Below, one piece after another: positions 8,415-17,725 of a stretch of 64,000 nucleotides of DNA. Both the position numbers and the translations under genes were made by a program. A model generated the notes under the pieces. The model was not told the DNA's origin. It saw nothing but the letters and a program-made list of their open reading frames with translations, and ran no database searches. Positions within the stretch are counted from its first letter, which is position 1. Every line of letters starts with the position of its first letter. Origin of the DNA: an uncultured Pelagibacteraceae bacterium (GTDB taxonomy: Bacteria > Pseudomonadota > Alphaproteobacteria > Pelagibacterales > Pelagibacteraceae); the NCBI GenBank assembly GCA_902542235.1, contig CACBTT010000007.1:1-64000 (forward strand), written 5' to 3'.

Positions 8415-8750
8415 CTATATTTTAAAGGATTCTCCGCATCCACATCTTTCTGTTTCATTCGGGTTATTGAATACAAATTGTGAAGAAAATTTTTCTTTTT
8501 TAAAATCCATTTCTGTTCCAAGTAAATACATTACCGCTGCAGAGTCTATGAAGACTTTCACACCCTTATCTTCTACTACTTCGTCATTTGGGTTTGCCTC
8601 TTTTGTATACTCCATAACATAAGACATCCCTGCACACCCACCTGACTTAACACCAACTCTAACTCCTAAAGAATCTTTTTCAGCATTAGACATAATTTCT
8701 TTTATTCTTTGAGCTGCGTTATCGCTTAATGTTATAATTTGTTTTGTCAT
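8415..8750 (-). CDS. sufA: A-type iron-sulfur cluster carrier (SufA/ErpA/IscA family)
   Basis: A 111-residue HesB-fold protein with the three conserved cysteines of A-type carriers: one in VKSGGCAGMSY and two in RCGCGESF at the C-terminus. It receives Fe-S clusters from the SUF scaffold and hands them to target enzymes. It is the last conserved gene of the minus-strand suf operon, and its start overlaps the preceding sufT by 4 bases. The choice between the names sufA and erpA is by position in the operon rather than by a decisive residue. Confidence 0.9.
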   Translation of the reverse strand: MTKQIITLSDNAAQRIKEIMSNAEKDSLGVRVGVKSGGCAGMSYVMEYTKEANPNDEVVEDKGVKVFIDSAAVMYLLGTEMDFKKEKFSSQFVFNNPNETERCGCGESFKI

Positions 8751-9049
8751 AAATTTAGTTCAAGTTTTGCAGCTTCAGACATCATTGATTTGTCCCATGG
8801 TGGCTCCCAGACTAAATCAAGATCTACTTTTGAAACTTCTTTAATTTCTAATATACTGTCTTTAACTTCTTTAGGCAAACTTTCGGCAACTGGACAATTC
8901 GGTGTGGTTAAAGTCATTTTAACCTTAACTTCAGAATTATTAACGATAATATCGTATATCAATCCTAATTCATATATATTAACAGGTATCTCTGGATCAT
9001 AAATTTTTTTTATTTCAGTAATTACTTTTTCTTTAAGATCCATTTTCAT
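8747..9049 (-). CDS. sufT: SUF-associated DUF59/MIP18-family protein
   Basis: A 100-residue protein with the DUF59 core: YDPEIPVNIYELGLIYDI at the N-terminus, TPNCPVAESLP with the conserved Cys, and VWEPPWDKSMMSEAAK at the C-terminus. SufT proteins act as accessory factors in Fe-S cluster maturation, especially when cluster demand is high. It overlaps sufU upstream and sufA downstream by 4 bases each, so all three are probably translationally coupled. Confidence 0.9.
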   Translation of the reverse strand: MKMDLKEKVITEIKKIYDPEIPVNIYELGLIYDIIVNNSEVKVKMTLTTPNCPVAESLPKEVKDSILEIKEVSKVDLDLVWEPPWDKSMMSEAAKLELNL

Positions 9050-9510
9050 TCCTCTGTTTTTACAATTTGATCAGAATTATCTAATGCTGATGTAAGAGTA
9101 TGCCAAGATAAAGTTGCACACTTTACTCTCATAGGATATTGTTTAACACCAGATAAACTCATCAATTTAGTTTTTTCGTCATCTTTTAAAATATTAGTTT
9201 CTAAAGAATCTTTTTCTTTTATCATTCCTAGAAAATCAGTTACAATTTCTTTTACCTCTTTTTCTTCTTTGCCTCTAACCATATCAGTCATAATTGATGC
9301 CGATGCCATTGAAATAGCACAGCCATGACCTTCAAATGCAATATCTTCAACTTTTTTATTTTCGTTTAATCTGAGATAAACATGAACATTATCACCACAT
9401 AAAGGATTATTTCCCTTTGCATCTTTATTATAATTATCAAACTTTCCTAAATTCCTTGGATTTTTTCCATGGTCTAATATTATTTCTTGATATAAATCTT
9501 TTAAGTCCAT
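9046..9510 (-). CDS. sufU: SUF-system NifU-like protein (SufU family)
   Basis: A 154-residue IscU-fold protein with the three conserved cysteines in PLCGDNVHVYL, GHGCAISMASAS and RVKCATLSWHTL. The spacer between the second and third Cys is longer than in IscU, as in SufU proteins. These work with SufS as zinc-dependent sulfur acceptors, and some annotations call them scaffolds. No sufE gene is present in this operon, which fits SufU taking over the sulfur-transfer role. It abuts sufS with a one-base overlap. Confidence 0.9.
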   Translation of the reverse strand: MDLKDLYQEIILDHGKNPRNLGKFDNYNKDAKGNNPLCGDNVHVYLRLNENKKVEDIAFEGHGCAISMASASIMTDMVRGKEEKEVKEIVTDFLGMIKEKDSLETNILKDDEKTKLMSLSGVKQYPMRVKCATLSWHTLTSALDNSDQIVKTEE

Positions 9511-10727
9511 TATAAGTTAAAAATTTTTTTACATTTATTTATTGCTTCATCAAGCTTATCAATATCATCTTTCGTATTATAAACTCCAAATGAAGCTCTT
9601 GCAGTTGCAGGTAAATTTAATTTATCATGTAATATTTGACAGCAGTGATGCCCTGCTCTAATAGCTACTCCATCTTCATCAAGAATTGTTGCAATATCAT
9701 GTGGATGAATACCTTCAATAGTAAATGATATAACCCCACCCTTTTCTTTTGGATTTCCTATAATATTAACTGAATTATTTTTTCTTAACTTTTCTAGTCC
9801 ATAATCTAATAATTCTTTTTCATGTTTTTCAATATTTTGAATACCAATTTTTTCCATAAATTTTATGGATTCATTAAAAGCTATAACTTGAGCTGTAGCC
9901 ATTGTTCCAGCCTCATATTTATTAGGTAATTCACCATAAGTGATACCTTCTTTTTTAACCTCATTTATCATTCCTCCACCACCTTGATATGGGGGTAAAT
10001 CTTCAAGCCATTTTTTTTTAGCATATAGAATACCAATTCCAGTTGGTCCGTACATTTTATGTCCAGATATTGCATAAAAATCACAATCAATATCCTGCAT
10101 ATCTAATTTTAAGTGAGGCGCGCCTTGGCAACCATCAATTAGAACCGGTATATTTTTCGAATGAGCCAATTGTACAATTTCTTTGATAGGTAATATTGCG
10201 CCTGTTACATTCGATAAATGACTTACACTAATTATCTTTGTTTTGTTTGTAATTTTTTTTTCTATAGCTTCTAATGTTACTTCACCATTGTCATTAATTT
10301 CAGCAAATTCTATTTTTATATTTTTTGCTTTTCTAAGAAAATGCCAAGGAACATAATTTGAATGATGCTCGAGTTCAGTCAACAATACTTCATCTCCTTC
10401 AGATAAATATTTTTGACCAAAAGTGTTAGCGACTAAATTAATTGCTTCTGTAGCACCTTTGGTAAATACAATTTCATCTTTATCTTTAGCATTAATATAT
10501 TTTTGAACTGAAACTCTTGTTTGTTCATATAAATTAGTAGCAGCAACCGCCAAATAGTGAACACTTCTACCTACATTAGAAAACTCTTTTGTATAAAAAT
10601 CATAAATTCTATCTACAACAATTCTTGGTTTTTGAGATGAATTAGCACTATCTAAATATACTAAATCATTATTTTGAATTTTATCGTCAAAAATTGGAAA
10701 TTCTCTTTTTATATCATCTAAATTCAT
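9510..10727 (-). CDS. sufS: Cysteine desulfurase SufS
   Basis: A 405-residue, PLP-dependent class V aminotransferase-fold enzyme. The PLP lysine is in SGHKMYGPTGIG and the catalytic cysteine in the RAGHHCCQ loop, whose short length and position mark the SufS (group II) type. It releases sulfur from cysteine for cluster assembly. The GAGTMATAQ-like segment near residues 275-285 is also conserved. It overlaps sufD upstream and sufU downstream by one base each. Confidence 0.95.
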   Translation of the reverse strand: MNLDDIKREFPIFDDKIQNNDLVYLDSANSSQKPRIVVDRIYDFYTKEFSNVGRSVHYLAVAATNLYEQTRVSVQKYINAKDKDEIVFTKGATEAINLVANTFGQKYLSEGDEVLLTELEHHSNYVPWHFLRKAKNIKIEFAEINDNGEVTLEAIEKKITNKTKIISVSHLSNVTGAILPIKEIVQLAHSKNIPVLIDGCQGAPHLKLDMQDIDCDFYAISGHKMYGPTGIGILYAKKKWLEDLPPYQGGGGMINEVKKEGITYGELPNKYEAGTMATAQVIAFNESIKFMEKIGIQNIEKHEKELLDYGLEKLRKNNSVNIIGNPKEKGGVISFTIEGIHPHDIATILDEDGVAIRAGHHCCQILHDKLNLPATARASFGVYNTKDDIDKLDEAINKCKKIFNL

Positions 10728-11971
10728 TAATTTAATCCAATCATATTTTTTAATAATTTCTTAATTTCTTCATCTGTAATTTTTTCAACAACATCTAAAA
10801 GAAAACCGTTAATTAATAATTCTTTTGCAGTTTTTTGGTCTAATCCTCTAGACATTAAATAAAAAATAGAATCTTCATCTAAACTACCTGATGCAGAACC
10901 ATGTGAACATTTAACGTCATCAGCATAAATTTCTAGTTCAGGCTTTGCATTAAATTCTGCTTGTTCATTTAAAAGCACCGCTTTACTTAATTGATAACCA
11001 TCAGTTTTTTGAGCTTTAGAATCCACATATATTTTTCCTTGATAGACAGACTTTGAACTGTCATCAATTACACTTTTTATTAACTGATAACTTTTCGTGT
11101 TTTCATACAAATGGTTAGTATTAGTTCTTATTTCGTGGTGTTTATTTTTAGACAATAAGTGTATTCCATTAATAAATGCTGACGAATATTGACCTTCAAG
11201 ATTACAGCTGACTTCATTTTTTATATAATATGAACCAGATGAAAATATAAATGTTTCAGAAATACTATTTTCTTTTTGAGTAATACTAGAATAATCATAC
11301 TTAATATTTGTATTACTTTTTTTATCTATTTTATAATTCTTAAGAATTGCATTTTTACCAAGATTAAAATTAAATAAGTTGTTAATGAAATTCTTTTCTG
11401 AATTATCGTAAGAAAAATTAATTATTTTTATTGAGCTGTTTTCTTCCAGCTCAAAGTTTAGTTGAAAATTAATATTAGTGCTGCTCACTTTCTCATTTGT
11501 TATTTGATATATAATTAAAGGCTTTTTGAATGAATAATTTTTTTTAACTAAAATATTATGTATTTTATTAGAAAAAGAATTATTTAGACTTAAAAGAGAA
11601 TTATCATCATTTGGGTTTTGGTTAAAATTATCTAAAATTTTTAAATTAATTTTATCGCTTTCTTCATATTCGAAACTCAATCGCTCAACTTTACCATTAA
11701 CAATAACAATTTTATTATGCTGAATTTCCTTTATAAAAATATTATCATTAATTTCGTTTTCAATATTGTAATCATTGTAAAATGTTAGTTCTCCAATATT
11801 TTTTTGAATTATCTTGTTAATATCTAAGAATTTCCAGTTTTCTAATTTTCTATTAGGAAATCCATTTTTCAAAAAATTATTAAGAGCTTCTTTCTTTAAT
11901 TTAATCTCTTGGTTTGAGAAATTAGAAGTACTTATTAATTTATCAAAATCTGTTTTTAATTTTTGTTCCAT
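10727..11971 (-). CDS. sufD: Fe-S cluster assembly protein SufD
   Basis: A 414-residue beta-helix protein, paralogous to SufB. The N-terminal half is divergent and Asn/Lys-rich. The C-terminal part carries the conserved block AELEIYADDVKCSHGSASG with the Cys and His of the SufB-SufD interface, followed by FYLMSRGLDQKTAKELLINGFL. It forms the SufBC2D scaffold with its two neighbours. The family normally has the same length. It is separated from sufC by no bases and overlaps sufS by one. Confidence 0.93.
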   Translation of the reverse strand: MEQKLKTDFDKLISTSNFSNQEIKLKKEALNNFLKNGFPNRKLENWKFLDINKIIQKNIGELTFYNDYNIENEINDNIFIKEIQHNKIVIVNGKVERLSFEYEESDKINLKILDNFNQNPNDDNSLLSLNNSFSNKIHNILVKKNYSFKKPLIIYQITNEKVSSTNINFQLNFELEENSSIKIINFSYDNSEKNFINNLFNFNLGKNAILKNYKIDKKSNTNIKYDYSSITQKENSISETFIFSSGSYYIKNEVSCNLEGQYSSAFINGIHLLSKNKHHEIRTNTNHLYENTKSYQLIKSVIDDSSKSVYQGKIYVDSKAQKTDGYQLSKAVLLNEQAEFNAKPELEIYADDVKCSHGSASGSLDEDSIFYLMSRGLDQKTAKELLINGFLLDVVEKITDEEIKKLLKNMIGLN

Positions 11972-12706
11972 TTAATTAAAATTTTCGTATCCTTTTTTCT
12001 CTAACTCTAAAGCCAATTCTGCCCCTCCTGATTTAATAATTTTTCCATCCATAAGCACATGCACAAAGTCAGGTTTTATATAATCAAGTAGTCTTTGATA
12101 GTGTGTTATTATAAGAAAGGAATTATTTTTTTTTCTTAATGCATTAACTCCATCTGCAACTATTTTTAGAGCGTCAATATCTAATCCGGAGTCTGTTTCA
12201 TCCAATATAGATAATTTTGGGTCTAAAATCGACATTTGTAAAATTTCATTTTTCTTTTTTTCCCCTCCAGAAAAACCAACATTTAATTGTCTATTTAATT
12301 TTTCTTCATCAAACTTTAGCTCTTTAACTTTTTCTTTAACTAATTTCAAAAATTCTAAAGCATCTAATTCTTTTTCACCTCTTGCTTTTCTAATTGAATT
12401 TAAAGAGGTCTTTAAAAATATATTTGTATTTACTCCAGGTATTTCTAATGGATATTGGAAAGCCAAAAAGATACCTTTGTGTGCTCTTTCCTCTGTTTCA
12501 AGATTAAACAAATTTTTATCTTCGTATAATACCTCTCCTGATACCTCATATCCTTTTTTACCTGATAAAATATTTGACAAAGTGCTTTTTCCTGATCCAT
12601 TTGGCCCCATTATTGCATGTACTTCACCAGGTTTAATCTCTAAACTAAGACCACTTAATATAGATTTTTCGTCAATTTTTGCATTTAAATTACTTATCTT
12701 TAACAT
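11972..12706 (-). CDS. sufC: Fe-S cluster assembly ATPase SufC
   Basis: A 244-residue ABC-type ATPase: Walker A GPNGSGKST, Q-loop FLAFQYPLEIPG, signature FSGGEKKKNEI, Walker B LSILDETDSGLDID and the switch His in LIITHYQRLL. The ETDSGLD sequence, in place of EPTS, is characteristic of SufC. As a soluble subunit it drives conformational change in the SufBC2D complex. It is encoded directly between sufB and sufD with no intergenic bases. Confidence 0.96.
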   Translation of the reverse strand: MLKISNLNAKIDEKSILSGLSLEIKPGEVHAIMGPNGSGKSTLSNILSGKKGYEVSGEVLYEDKNLFNLETEERAHKGIFLAFQYPLEIPGVNTNIFLKTSLNSIRKARGEKELDALEFLKLVKEKVKELKFDEEKLNRQLNVGFSGGEKKKNEILQMSILDPKLSILDETDSGLDIDALKIVADGVNALRKKNNSFLIITHYQRLLDYIKPDFVHVLMDGKIIKSGGAELALELEKKGYENFN

Positions 12707-14143
12707 TTATCCAACACTTCCTTCTAAACTTATTCCAACCAGTTTCTGTGCTTCTACTGCAAATTCCATTGGTAATTGTTGTAATACTTCTTTGCAAAAA
12801 CCATTAACAATCAATCCTACAGCTTCTTCCTGATTTAGTCCTCTCTGTTGACAATAATGTAATTGGTCTTCACTAATTTTTGATGTGGTCGCTTCATGAG
12901 CAATATTAGAATTTGAATTTTTATTCTTGATGTAAGGAACTGTATGTGCACCACACTTATTTCCCATTAATAATGAGTCACACTGAGTATAATTTGTTGA
13001 ATTAGATGCATTATTTGAAATATCTACTAAACCTCTGTAAGTCATATCCGATTTACCTGCACTTATGCCTTTTGAAATTATTTTACTTTTTGTATTTTTT
13101 CCTAAATGAATCATCTTAGTCCCAGTATCAGCTTTCTGATGATTATTTGTTATTGCAATTGAATAAAACTCTCCAATTGAGTTATCACCTTTTAAAATAC
13201 AACTTGGGTATTTCCATGTTATAGCAGAACCTGTTTCTACTTGTGTCCATGAAATTTTTGAATTTTTACCTTTACATAATCCTCTTTTAGTTACAAAATT
13301 GTATATACCTCCTTTTCCATCTTTATCTCCAGGATACCAGTTTTGTACTGTTGAATATTTTATCTCTGCATCATCTAAAGCAATTAATTCTACATTTGCA
13401 GCGTGTAACTGATTCTCATCTCTCATCGGTGCTGTACATCCTTCTAAATAACTTACATAACTACCTTTATCAGCGATAATTAAAGTTCTTTCAAACTGTC
13501 CAGTATCTGAAGCATTAATCCTAAAATAAGTTGACAGTTCCATTGGACATTTTACATTTGGTGGAATGTAAACAAATGATCCATCGGTAAAAACTGCAGA
13601 GTTTAATGTAGCAAAATAATGATCAGTAATCGGTATAACTGACCCTAAATATTTTTTAACTAAATCTGGATGTTTTTGTATTGCTTCAGAAATAGAACAA
13701 AAAATAATTCCTTTCTCTGTTAAAGTATCTTTAAAAGTTGTAGCAACAGAAACAGAGTCAAATACAGCATCTACAGCAATTCCATTCAATCTTTTTTGTT
13801 CTTGCAAAGGTATTCCTAATTTTTTGTAAGTTTCCAATAATTTAGGATCTAATTCATCTAAATTTTTTGGTTTTTCTTTGAAACTTTTAGGTGCAGAATA
13901 ATAGTACAAATCTTGATAATCAATTTTCGGGTATTTTGGTTTTTGCCAGTTAGGTTCTTTTAGTACCTTTAACCTTTCAAAAGCTTTTAATCTCCATTGC
14001 AAAAGCCAACCTGGTTCTTTTTTTATATTTGAGATAAATTTTATAACTTCTTCGTTTAAGCCTTTAGGAGCTTTAAAACTTTCAATATCAGTTGAAAAGC
14101 CATATTTATAATCTTTTAAATCTTCTATTTGTTTATCTCTCAT
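12707..14143 (-). CDS. sufB: Fe-S cluster assembly scaffold SufB
   Basis: A 478-residue protein of normal SufB length, with the conserved segments [35 protein letters not shown] and [10 protein letters not shown], and the C-terminal [22 protein letters not shown], where the cluster-site Glu and Cys of the family lie. It is the scaffold on which the nascent cluster forms. It is the first suf gene after the iscR regulator, whose stop overlaps its start by one base. Confidence 0.96.
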   Translation of the reverse strand: MRDKQIEDLKDYKYGFSTDIESFKAPKGLNEEVIKFISNIKKEPGWLLQWRLKAFERLKVLKEPNWQKPKYPKIDYQDLYYYSAPKSFKEKPKNLDELDPKLLETYKKLGIPLQEQKRLNGIAVDAVFDSVSVATTFKDTLTEKGIIFCSISEAIQKHPDLVKKYLGSVIPITDHYFATLNSAVFTDGSFVYIPPNVKCPMELSTYFRINASDTGQFERTLIIADKGSYVSYLEGCTAPMRDENQLHAANVELIALDDAEIKYSTVQNWYPGDKDGKGGIYNFVTKRGLCKGKNSKISWTQVETGSAITWKYPSCILKGDNSIGEFYSIAITNNHQKADTGTKMIHLGKNTKSKIISKGISAGKSDMTYRGLVDISNNASNSTNYTQCDSLLMGNKCGAHTVPYIKNKNSNSNIAHEATTSKISEDQLHYCQQRGLNQEEAVGLIVNGFCKEVLQQLPMEFAVEAQKLVGISLEGSVG

Positions 14144-14565
14144 TATAATCTACTCTCATTTTTGTTTATTAAGTCTCCAAGGTTTTTTTCTTGGAAGAAT
14201 AAGTTAATGTGTGTTTCTAACTGATCCCATAAATTATGGGTTATACATTTAGATGATTTTCCATTACATCCTTTTTTTGATTGCTTTTGGCAACCAATAG
14301 TTTGCACATTTTCTTCTACAGCAGAAAGAATATCAGAAATTCTTATTTCTTTTGGAGTTTTACTTAAAGTGTATCCTCCCTTTTTTCCTCTAATACTTTT
14401 TACTATTTCGTTTTTTTTTAACTTTAAAAATAATTGTTCTAAATAAAGTATAGATATTCCTTGCCTTATAGATATATCTCTGAGTGATATCGGCATGTCT
14501 TTCTTAAATCTTGCAATGTCGGCTAATGCCATGACAGCGTATCTGCTTTTTGTCGATAATTTCAT
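14143..14565 (-). CDS. iscR: Rrf2-family [2Fe-2S] regulator IscR
   Basis: A 140-residue winged-helix regulator. The N-terminus resembles E. coli IscR closely ([40 protein letters not shown]). Cluster ligands Cys92, Cys100, Cys107 and His110 are present, with slightly wider spacing than E. coli (Cys92, 98, 104 and His107). It senses Fe-S status: with a cluster it binds type 1 operators and represses Fe-S biogenesis genes. It heads the suf operon, and a near-consensus type 1 site lies over its own promoter, implying autoregulation of the whole operon. A GGGA element lies a few bases before the ATG. Confidence 0.94.
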   Translation of the reverse strand: MKLSTKSRYAVMALADIARFKKDMPISLRDISIRQGISILYLEQLFLKLKKNEIVKSIRGKKGGYTLSKTPKEIRISDILSAVEENVQTIGCQKQSKKGCNGKSSKCITHNLWDQLETHINLFFQEKNLGDLINKNESRL

Positions 14566-14585
14566 ATTTTTCCCAATTCACGGGC

Positions 14586-14613
14586 TTTATATATACCTGA
14601 CTAAATTAGTCAA
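14586..14613 (-). promoter_or_regulatory. Predicted sigma-70 promoter of the iscR-suf operon
   Basis: Read on the minus strand, TTGACT (14613-14608) and TATAAA (14591-14586) are separated by 16 bases, a good -35/-10 pair. The -10 element lies about 20 bases before the iscR ATG at 14565, so the leader would be short. The -35 element is part of the right half of the IscR operator. Confidence 0.65.
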
Positions 14614-14617
14614 GATT
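14593..14617. promoter_or_regulatory. IscR type 1 operator (predicted)
   Basis: The 25-bp sequence has the inverted repeat CCTGACT - AAAT - TAGTCAAG (14596-14614) preceded by ATA. It agrees with the published E. coli type 1 consensus at every position except the last three, where the order of bases differs from TAT. It overlaps the -35 element and most of the spacer of the suf promoter, the placement expected for repression by holo-IscR. Confidence 0.72.
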
Positions 14618-14666
14618 ATGTAAATTTAAAATACTTGCATTTTGTCGCTCAATTTTGATAGAAAAA

Positions 14667-14672
14667 TATAAT
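14667..14672 (+). promoter_or_regulatory. Possible -10 element of the hydrolase gene
   Basis: A perfect TATAAT lies 23 bases before the ATG at 14695, on the strand opposite to the suf promoter. No convincing -35 hexamer is seen at 16-18 bases upstream, so confidence is low. Confidence 0.35.
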
Positions 14673-14694
14673 TTTTTTTTGAAACTGATAATCA

Positions 14695-15360
14695 ATGCCA
14701 TCTACAGATACAAAAATTAGTGAAATTTTTATTCCAGGCCCTGCTGGAAGATTAGAAGCTAAGTATTTTAAAAGTAAGAAGAATACCTCGCCAATTGCTT
14801 TAGTGCTTCATCCCCATCCTCAATATGGGGGAACTATGAACAACAAAGTTGTTGTTGATACTTTTCAAACATTTGTTGATAATAATTTTTCTGTTTGCAG
14901 AGTAAATTTTAGAGGGGTAGGAAAAAGTGATGGTGAGTTTGATAATGGCCAAGGAGAATTAGCAGACGCCGCAGCAGCATTAGATTGGTTGGAAAGAGAA
15001 AATTTCGATAACTCGCAGTGTTGGATTTCAGGATTTTCTTTTGGTTCTTTAATAGCTATGCAGTTATTAATGAGAAGACCAGAAATAAATAGATTTATAG
15101 CTATATCACCTCAACCTAATGTATATGATTTTTCGTTTTTATCACCTTGTCCAACATCTGGTATTATTATACATGGAAAAAAAGATGAGTTAGTTCCTTT
15201 TGAAGATATAAATGAATTAAATAAAAGATTAAGTGCGCAAAAAGGTATTAAGATTGAATTCGATATTATATCAGAAGCAAATCATTTTTTTTCAAAAGCA
15301 GATACTGCTTTAACAAAATCTTTAAATAAATATATAAAAAAAGAAACAGCCCTATACTAA
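14695..15360 (+). CDS. Alpha/beta hydrolase of the dienelactone-hydrolase-like type
   Basis: A 221-residue alpha/beta hydrolase. The N-terminal LHPHPQYGGTMNNKVV segment and RGVGKSDGEFD are typical of a widespread family of small uncharacterised esterase-like proteins. The nucleophile is Ser in GFSFGS, the acid probably Asp in GKKDELVP, and the base His in EANHFF. There is no signal peptide, so it is cytoplasmic. The substrate is unknown. It is transcribed divergently from the iscR-suf operon and overlaps anmK tail to tail by 4 bases. Confidence 0.85.
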   Translation: MPSTDTKISEIFIPGPAGRLEAKYFKSKKNTSPIALVLHPHPQYGGTMNNKVVVDTFQTFVDNNFSVCRVNFRGVGKSDGEFDNGQGELADAAAALDWLERENFDNSQCWISGFSFGSLIAMQLLMRRPEINRFIAISPQPNVYDFSFLSPCPTSGIIIHGKKDELVPFEDINELNKRLSAQKGIKIEFDIISEANHFFSKADTALTKSLNKYIKKETALY

Positions 15361-16454
15361 TAATTAATTATAATTTCACCACCCGTAACAGGAATATTAA
15401 CGTTTGTGGTACCTGGGTAGCTTAATGGTTTTTTTAGATAAGATCTAATGGACAGATATGCAAATGCTTGTGACTCTATAAAATCTCCATCTATATTAAA
15501 ATCATCTATTAGCTTAATTTCATATTTTATTAAATTCTTTAAATGATTTACTAGTGTAAAATTTTTTCTTCCTCCACCACATAAAATAATATTAATTTTA
15601 TTTTTAAAAATTTTTTTTATATTGTTTGAGATTATCATTGCAGTAAAATAGGTTAAAGTAGCTATAGCATCTGCAAATTCTAAACCTTTGACAAAATTAA
15701 TATCAAATTCTTTTCTGTCATATGAATGTTTTTCATCTACGTTATAAAATTCATGTTCATAAAATTGATTAATTATATCTTGATTAATATTTCCAGAGGA
15801 TGCAATATCGCCATTATTGTCAAATTTTATTCCTTTTGTTTTTTTTAAGTATTCATCAATTAAAACATTGCCAGGCCCTACATCTTTTGCCATTAATTTA
15901 TCTTTAAAACAATAAGTATAATTCGATATTCCTCCAATGTTTAAAATTAGTGTAGGATCATTTATCTGAAGTTTTTTTATTAAAAGTTTATGATAAATAG
16001 GAGCTAAAGGCGCACCTTCACCATTATTCTTAATATCATTAGCTCTAAAATTATAAATTACTTTCTCATTTAACAATTGTGAAAGTAATTTTGCATCTCC
16101 CATTTGCACAGAATAACCATCTTTAGGTTTATGAATTATTGTTTGCCCATGGAGTCCAACTAATTGAATTTTATAATTATTATCATTAATAATACTTTGA
16201 GATATTCTGGAATGATAAAGTGTTAGATCTCTTTCTAAAGATTTATAAATATTTATATTTTCCTCGATATCTGCTCTATTATTGATATTTAATATAAAAG
16301 TAGAAAGTCTTTTTCTAAATTCTTCAGGATAATTGAAGTACTTGTTATCTATTATATCTAAATTATTTTCACCATCTGATTTGATAATACTTGCATCAAT
16401 GCCATCAAGAGATGTGCCGCTCATTAAACCTAGTGCTATAAAAGAATTATCCAT
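15357..16454 (-). CDS. anmK: Anhydro-N-acetylmuramic acid kinase
   Basis: A 365-residue sugar kinase of the ASKHA fold. It opens with LMSGTSLDGIDASII, the phosphate-1 motif of AnmK, and has GLHGQTIIHKP, LNIGGISNYT, a GPGNVLIDEY segment and a Gly-rich ILCGGGRKN adenosine motif near residue 290. It phosphorylates anhydro-MurNAc released by cell-wall turnover with hydrolysis of the 1,6-anhydro ring. Its presence indicates peptidoglycan recycling. It is divergent from tyrS with 47 bases between starts. Confidence 0.93.
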   Translation of the reverse strand: MDNSFIALGLMSGTSLDGIDASIIKSDGENNLDIIDNKYFNYPEEFRKRLSTFILNINNRADIEENINIYKSLERDLTLYHSRISQSIINDNNYKIQLVGLHGQTIIHKPKDGYSVQMGDAKLLSQLLNEKVIYNFRANDIKNNGEGAPLAPIYHKLLIKKLQINDPTLILNIGGISNYTYCFKDKLMAKDVGPGNVLIDEYLKKTKGIKFDNNGDIASSGNINQDIINQFYEHEFYNVDEKHSYDRKEFDINFVKGLEFADAIATLTYFTAMIISNNIKKIFKNKINIILCGGGRKNFTLVNHLKNLIKYEIKLIDDFNIDGDFIESQAFAYLSIRSYLKKPLSYPGTTNVNIPVTGGEIIINY

Positions 16455-16501
16455 TGTTGATTATTATTTTTATTTAAATATGTATATTAAAAGTACCATT
16501 T

Positions 16502-17725
16502 ATGAATGAATTTTTAAAAGAATTTAAAGATAGAGGATATTTTTACCAATGCACAGACGAAAAAGCTCTTTCAAAGAAGCTGGGTGAAGAGAGTGTAAAA
16601 GGATATATAGGCTTTGATTGTACAGCTCAAAGTTTACACGTTGGTAGCTTACTCCAAATTATGTGTTTAAGATTGATGCAAAAACATGGACATAAACCAA
16701 TTGTTTTGCTTGGTGGAGGAACTACAAGAATAGGAGATCCATCGGGAAAAGATAAAACTAGAAAAATTTTGGATGAAAATGAAATAGAAAAAAATATTAA
16801 AAGTATAGAGAATATTTTAAAAAAATTTTTAGAGACTAAAGATGAAAAGATATCTCCAATTTTTGTTAACAACTATTCATGGTTAAAAGATTTAAACTAT
16901 ATTTCTTTTCTAAGAGATATAGGAAAACATTTTACAATAAATAAAATGTTAAGTTTTGATAGTGTTAAGCTTAGGTTGGAAAGGGAACAGTCATTAAGTT
17001 ATATGGAATTTAATTATATGATTTTACAAGCTTACGATTTCCTAGAGTTAAATAAAAAGAAGAATTGTTTATTACAAATTGGGGGGTCAGATCAATGGGG
17101 TAATATTGTAAACGGAGTAGAACTAATTAAAAGATATTCATCTAATGAGGTTTATGGTTTAACAACAGAACTTATTACTTTGGCATCTGGTGCTAAAATG
17201 GGAAAAACAGAAAGTGGAGCCATTTGGCTAGATAAAAAATTATTTCCGGTATTTGATTATTGGCAATTTTGGAGAAATGTCGATGATAAAGATGTATTAA
17301 AATTTCTTAAAATGTTTACAGATTTAAGTTTAAGTGAAATTGAAAAAATTAGTAATCAAAATATAAATGAACAAAAAATTATTTTAGCGAACGAGGCTAC
17401 ATCAATTCTTCATGGAGCTTACGAGGCTGCAAAAGCAGAAAAAATAGCAAAGAATTCTTTTTCGGAGAACTCATCAGGTGAAAATTTGCCCGATACAAAG
17501 ATAGATATCCCCAATATGGGTTTTGATATAGTCAATTTAGTTTCAGTTATTGATAAAAAATTATCTAAAAGTGAAATTAGAAGATTAATAAAATCCAGCG
17601 GTATTAAAATCAATAACGAAACAATTTCTGATGATAAATTTAAAATTTCTAGTGAATTATTAAAAAAAAATAATTTTATTAAACTCTCAATTGGTAAGAA
17701 AAAACACTACAAAATAGTAATTTAA
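16502..17725 (+). CDS. tyrS: Tyrosyl-tRNA synthetase
   Basis: A 407-residue class I synthetase of bacterial TyrRS length. It has the HIGH-type motif HVGS (residues 46-49), the KMSKS-type motif KMGKT (232-236), the tyrosine-binding block YMILQAYDFLEL and GGSDQWGNIVNGVELI. The last 60 or so residues form an S4-like RNA-binding domain (KLSKSEIRRLIKSSGIKIN). It charges tRNA-Tyr in the cytoplasm. The ATG lacks an obvious Shine-Dalgarno sequence. The end overlaps the AsmA-like gene tail to tail by 4 bases. Confidence 0.96.
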   Translation: MNEFLKEFKDRGYFYQCTDEKALSKKLGEESVKGYIGFDCTAQSLHVGSLLQIMCLRLMQKHGHKPIVLLGGGTTRIGDPSGKDKTRKILDENEIEKNIKSIENILKKFLETKDEKISPIFVNNYSWLKDLNYISFLRDIGKHFTINKMLSFDSVKLRLEREQSLSYMEFNYMILQAYDFLELNKKKNCLLQIGGSDQWGNIVNGVELIKRYSSNEVYGLTTELITLASGAKMGKTESGAIWLDKKLFPVFDYWQFWRNVDDKDVLKFLKMFTDLSLSEIEKISNQNINEQKIILANEATSILHGAYEAAKAEKIAKNSFSENSSGENLPDTKIDIPNMGFDIVNLVSVIDKKLSKSEIRRLIKSSGIKINNETISDDKFKISSELLKKNNFIKLSIGKKKHYKIVI

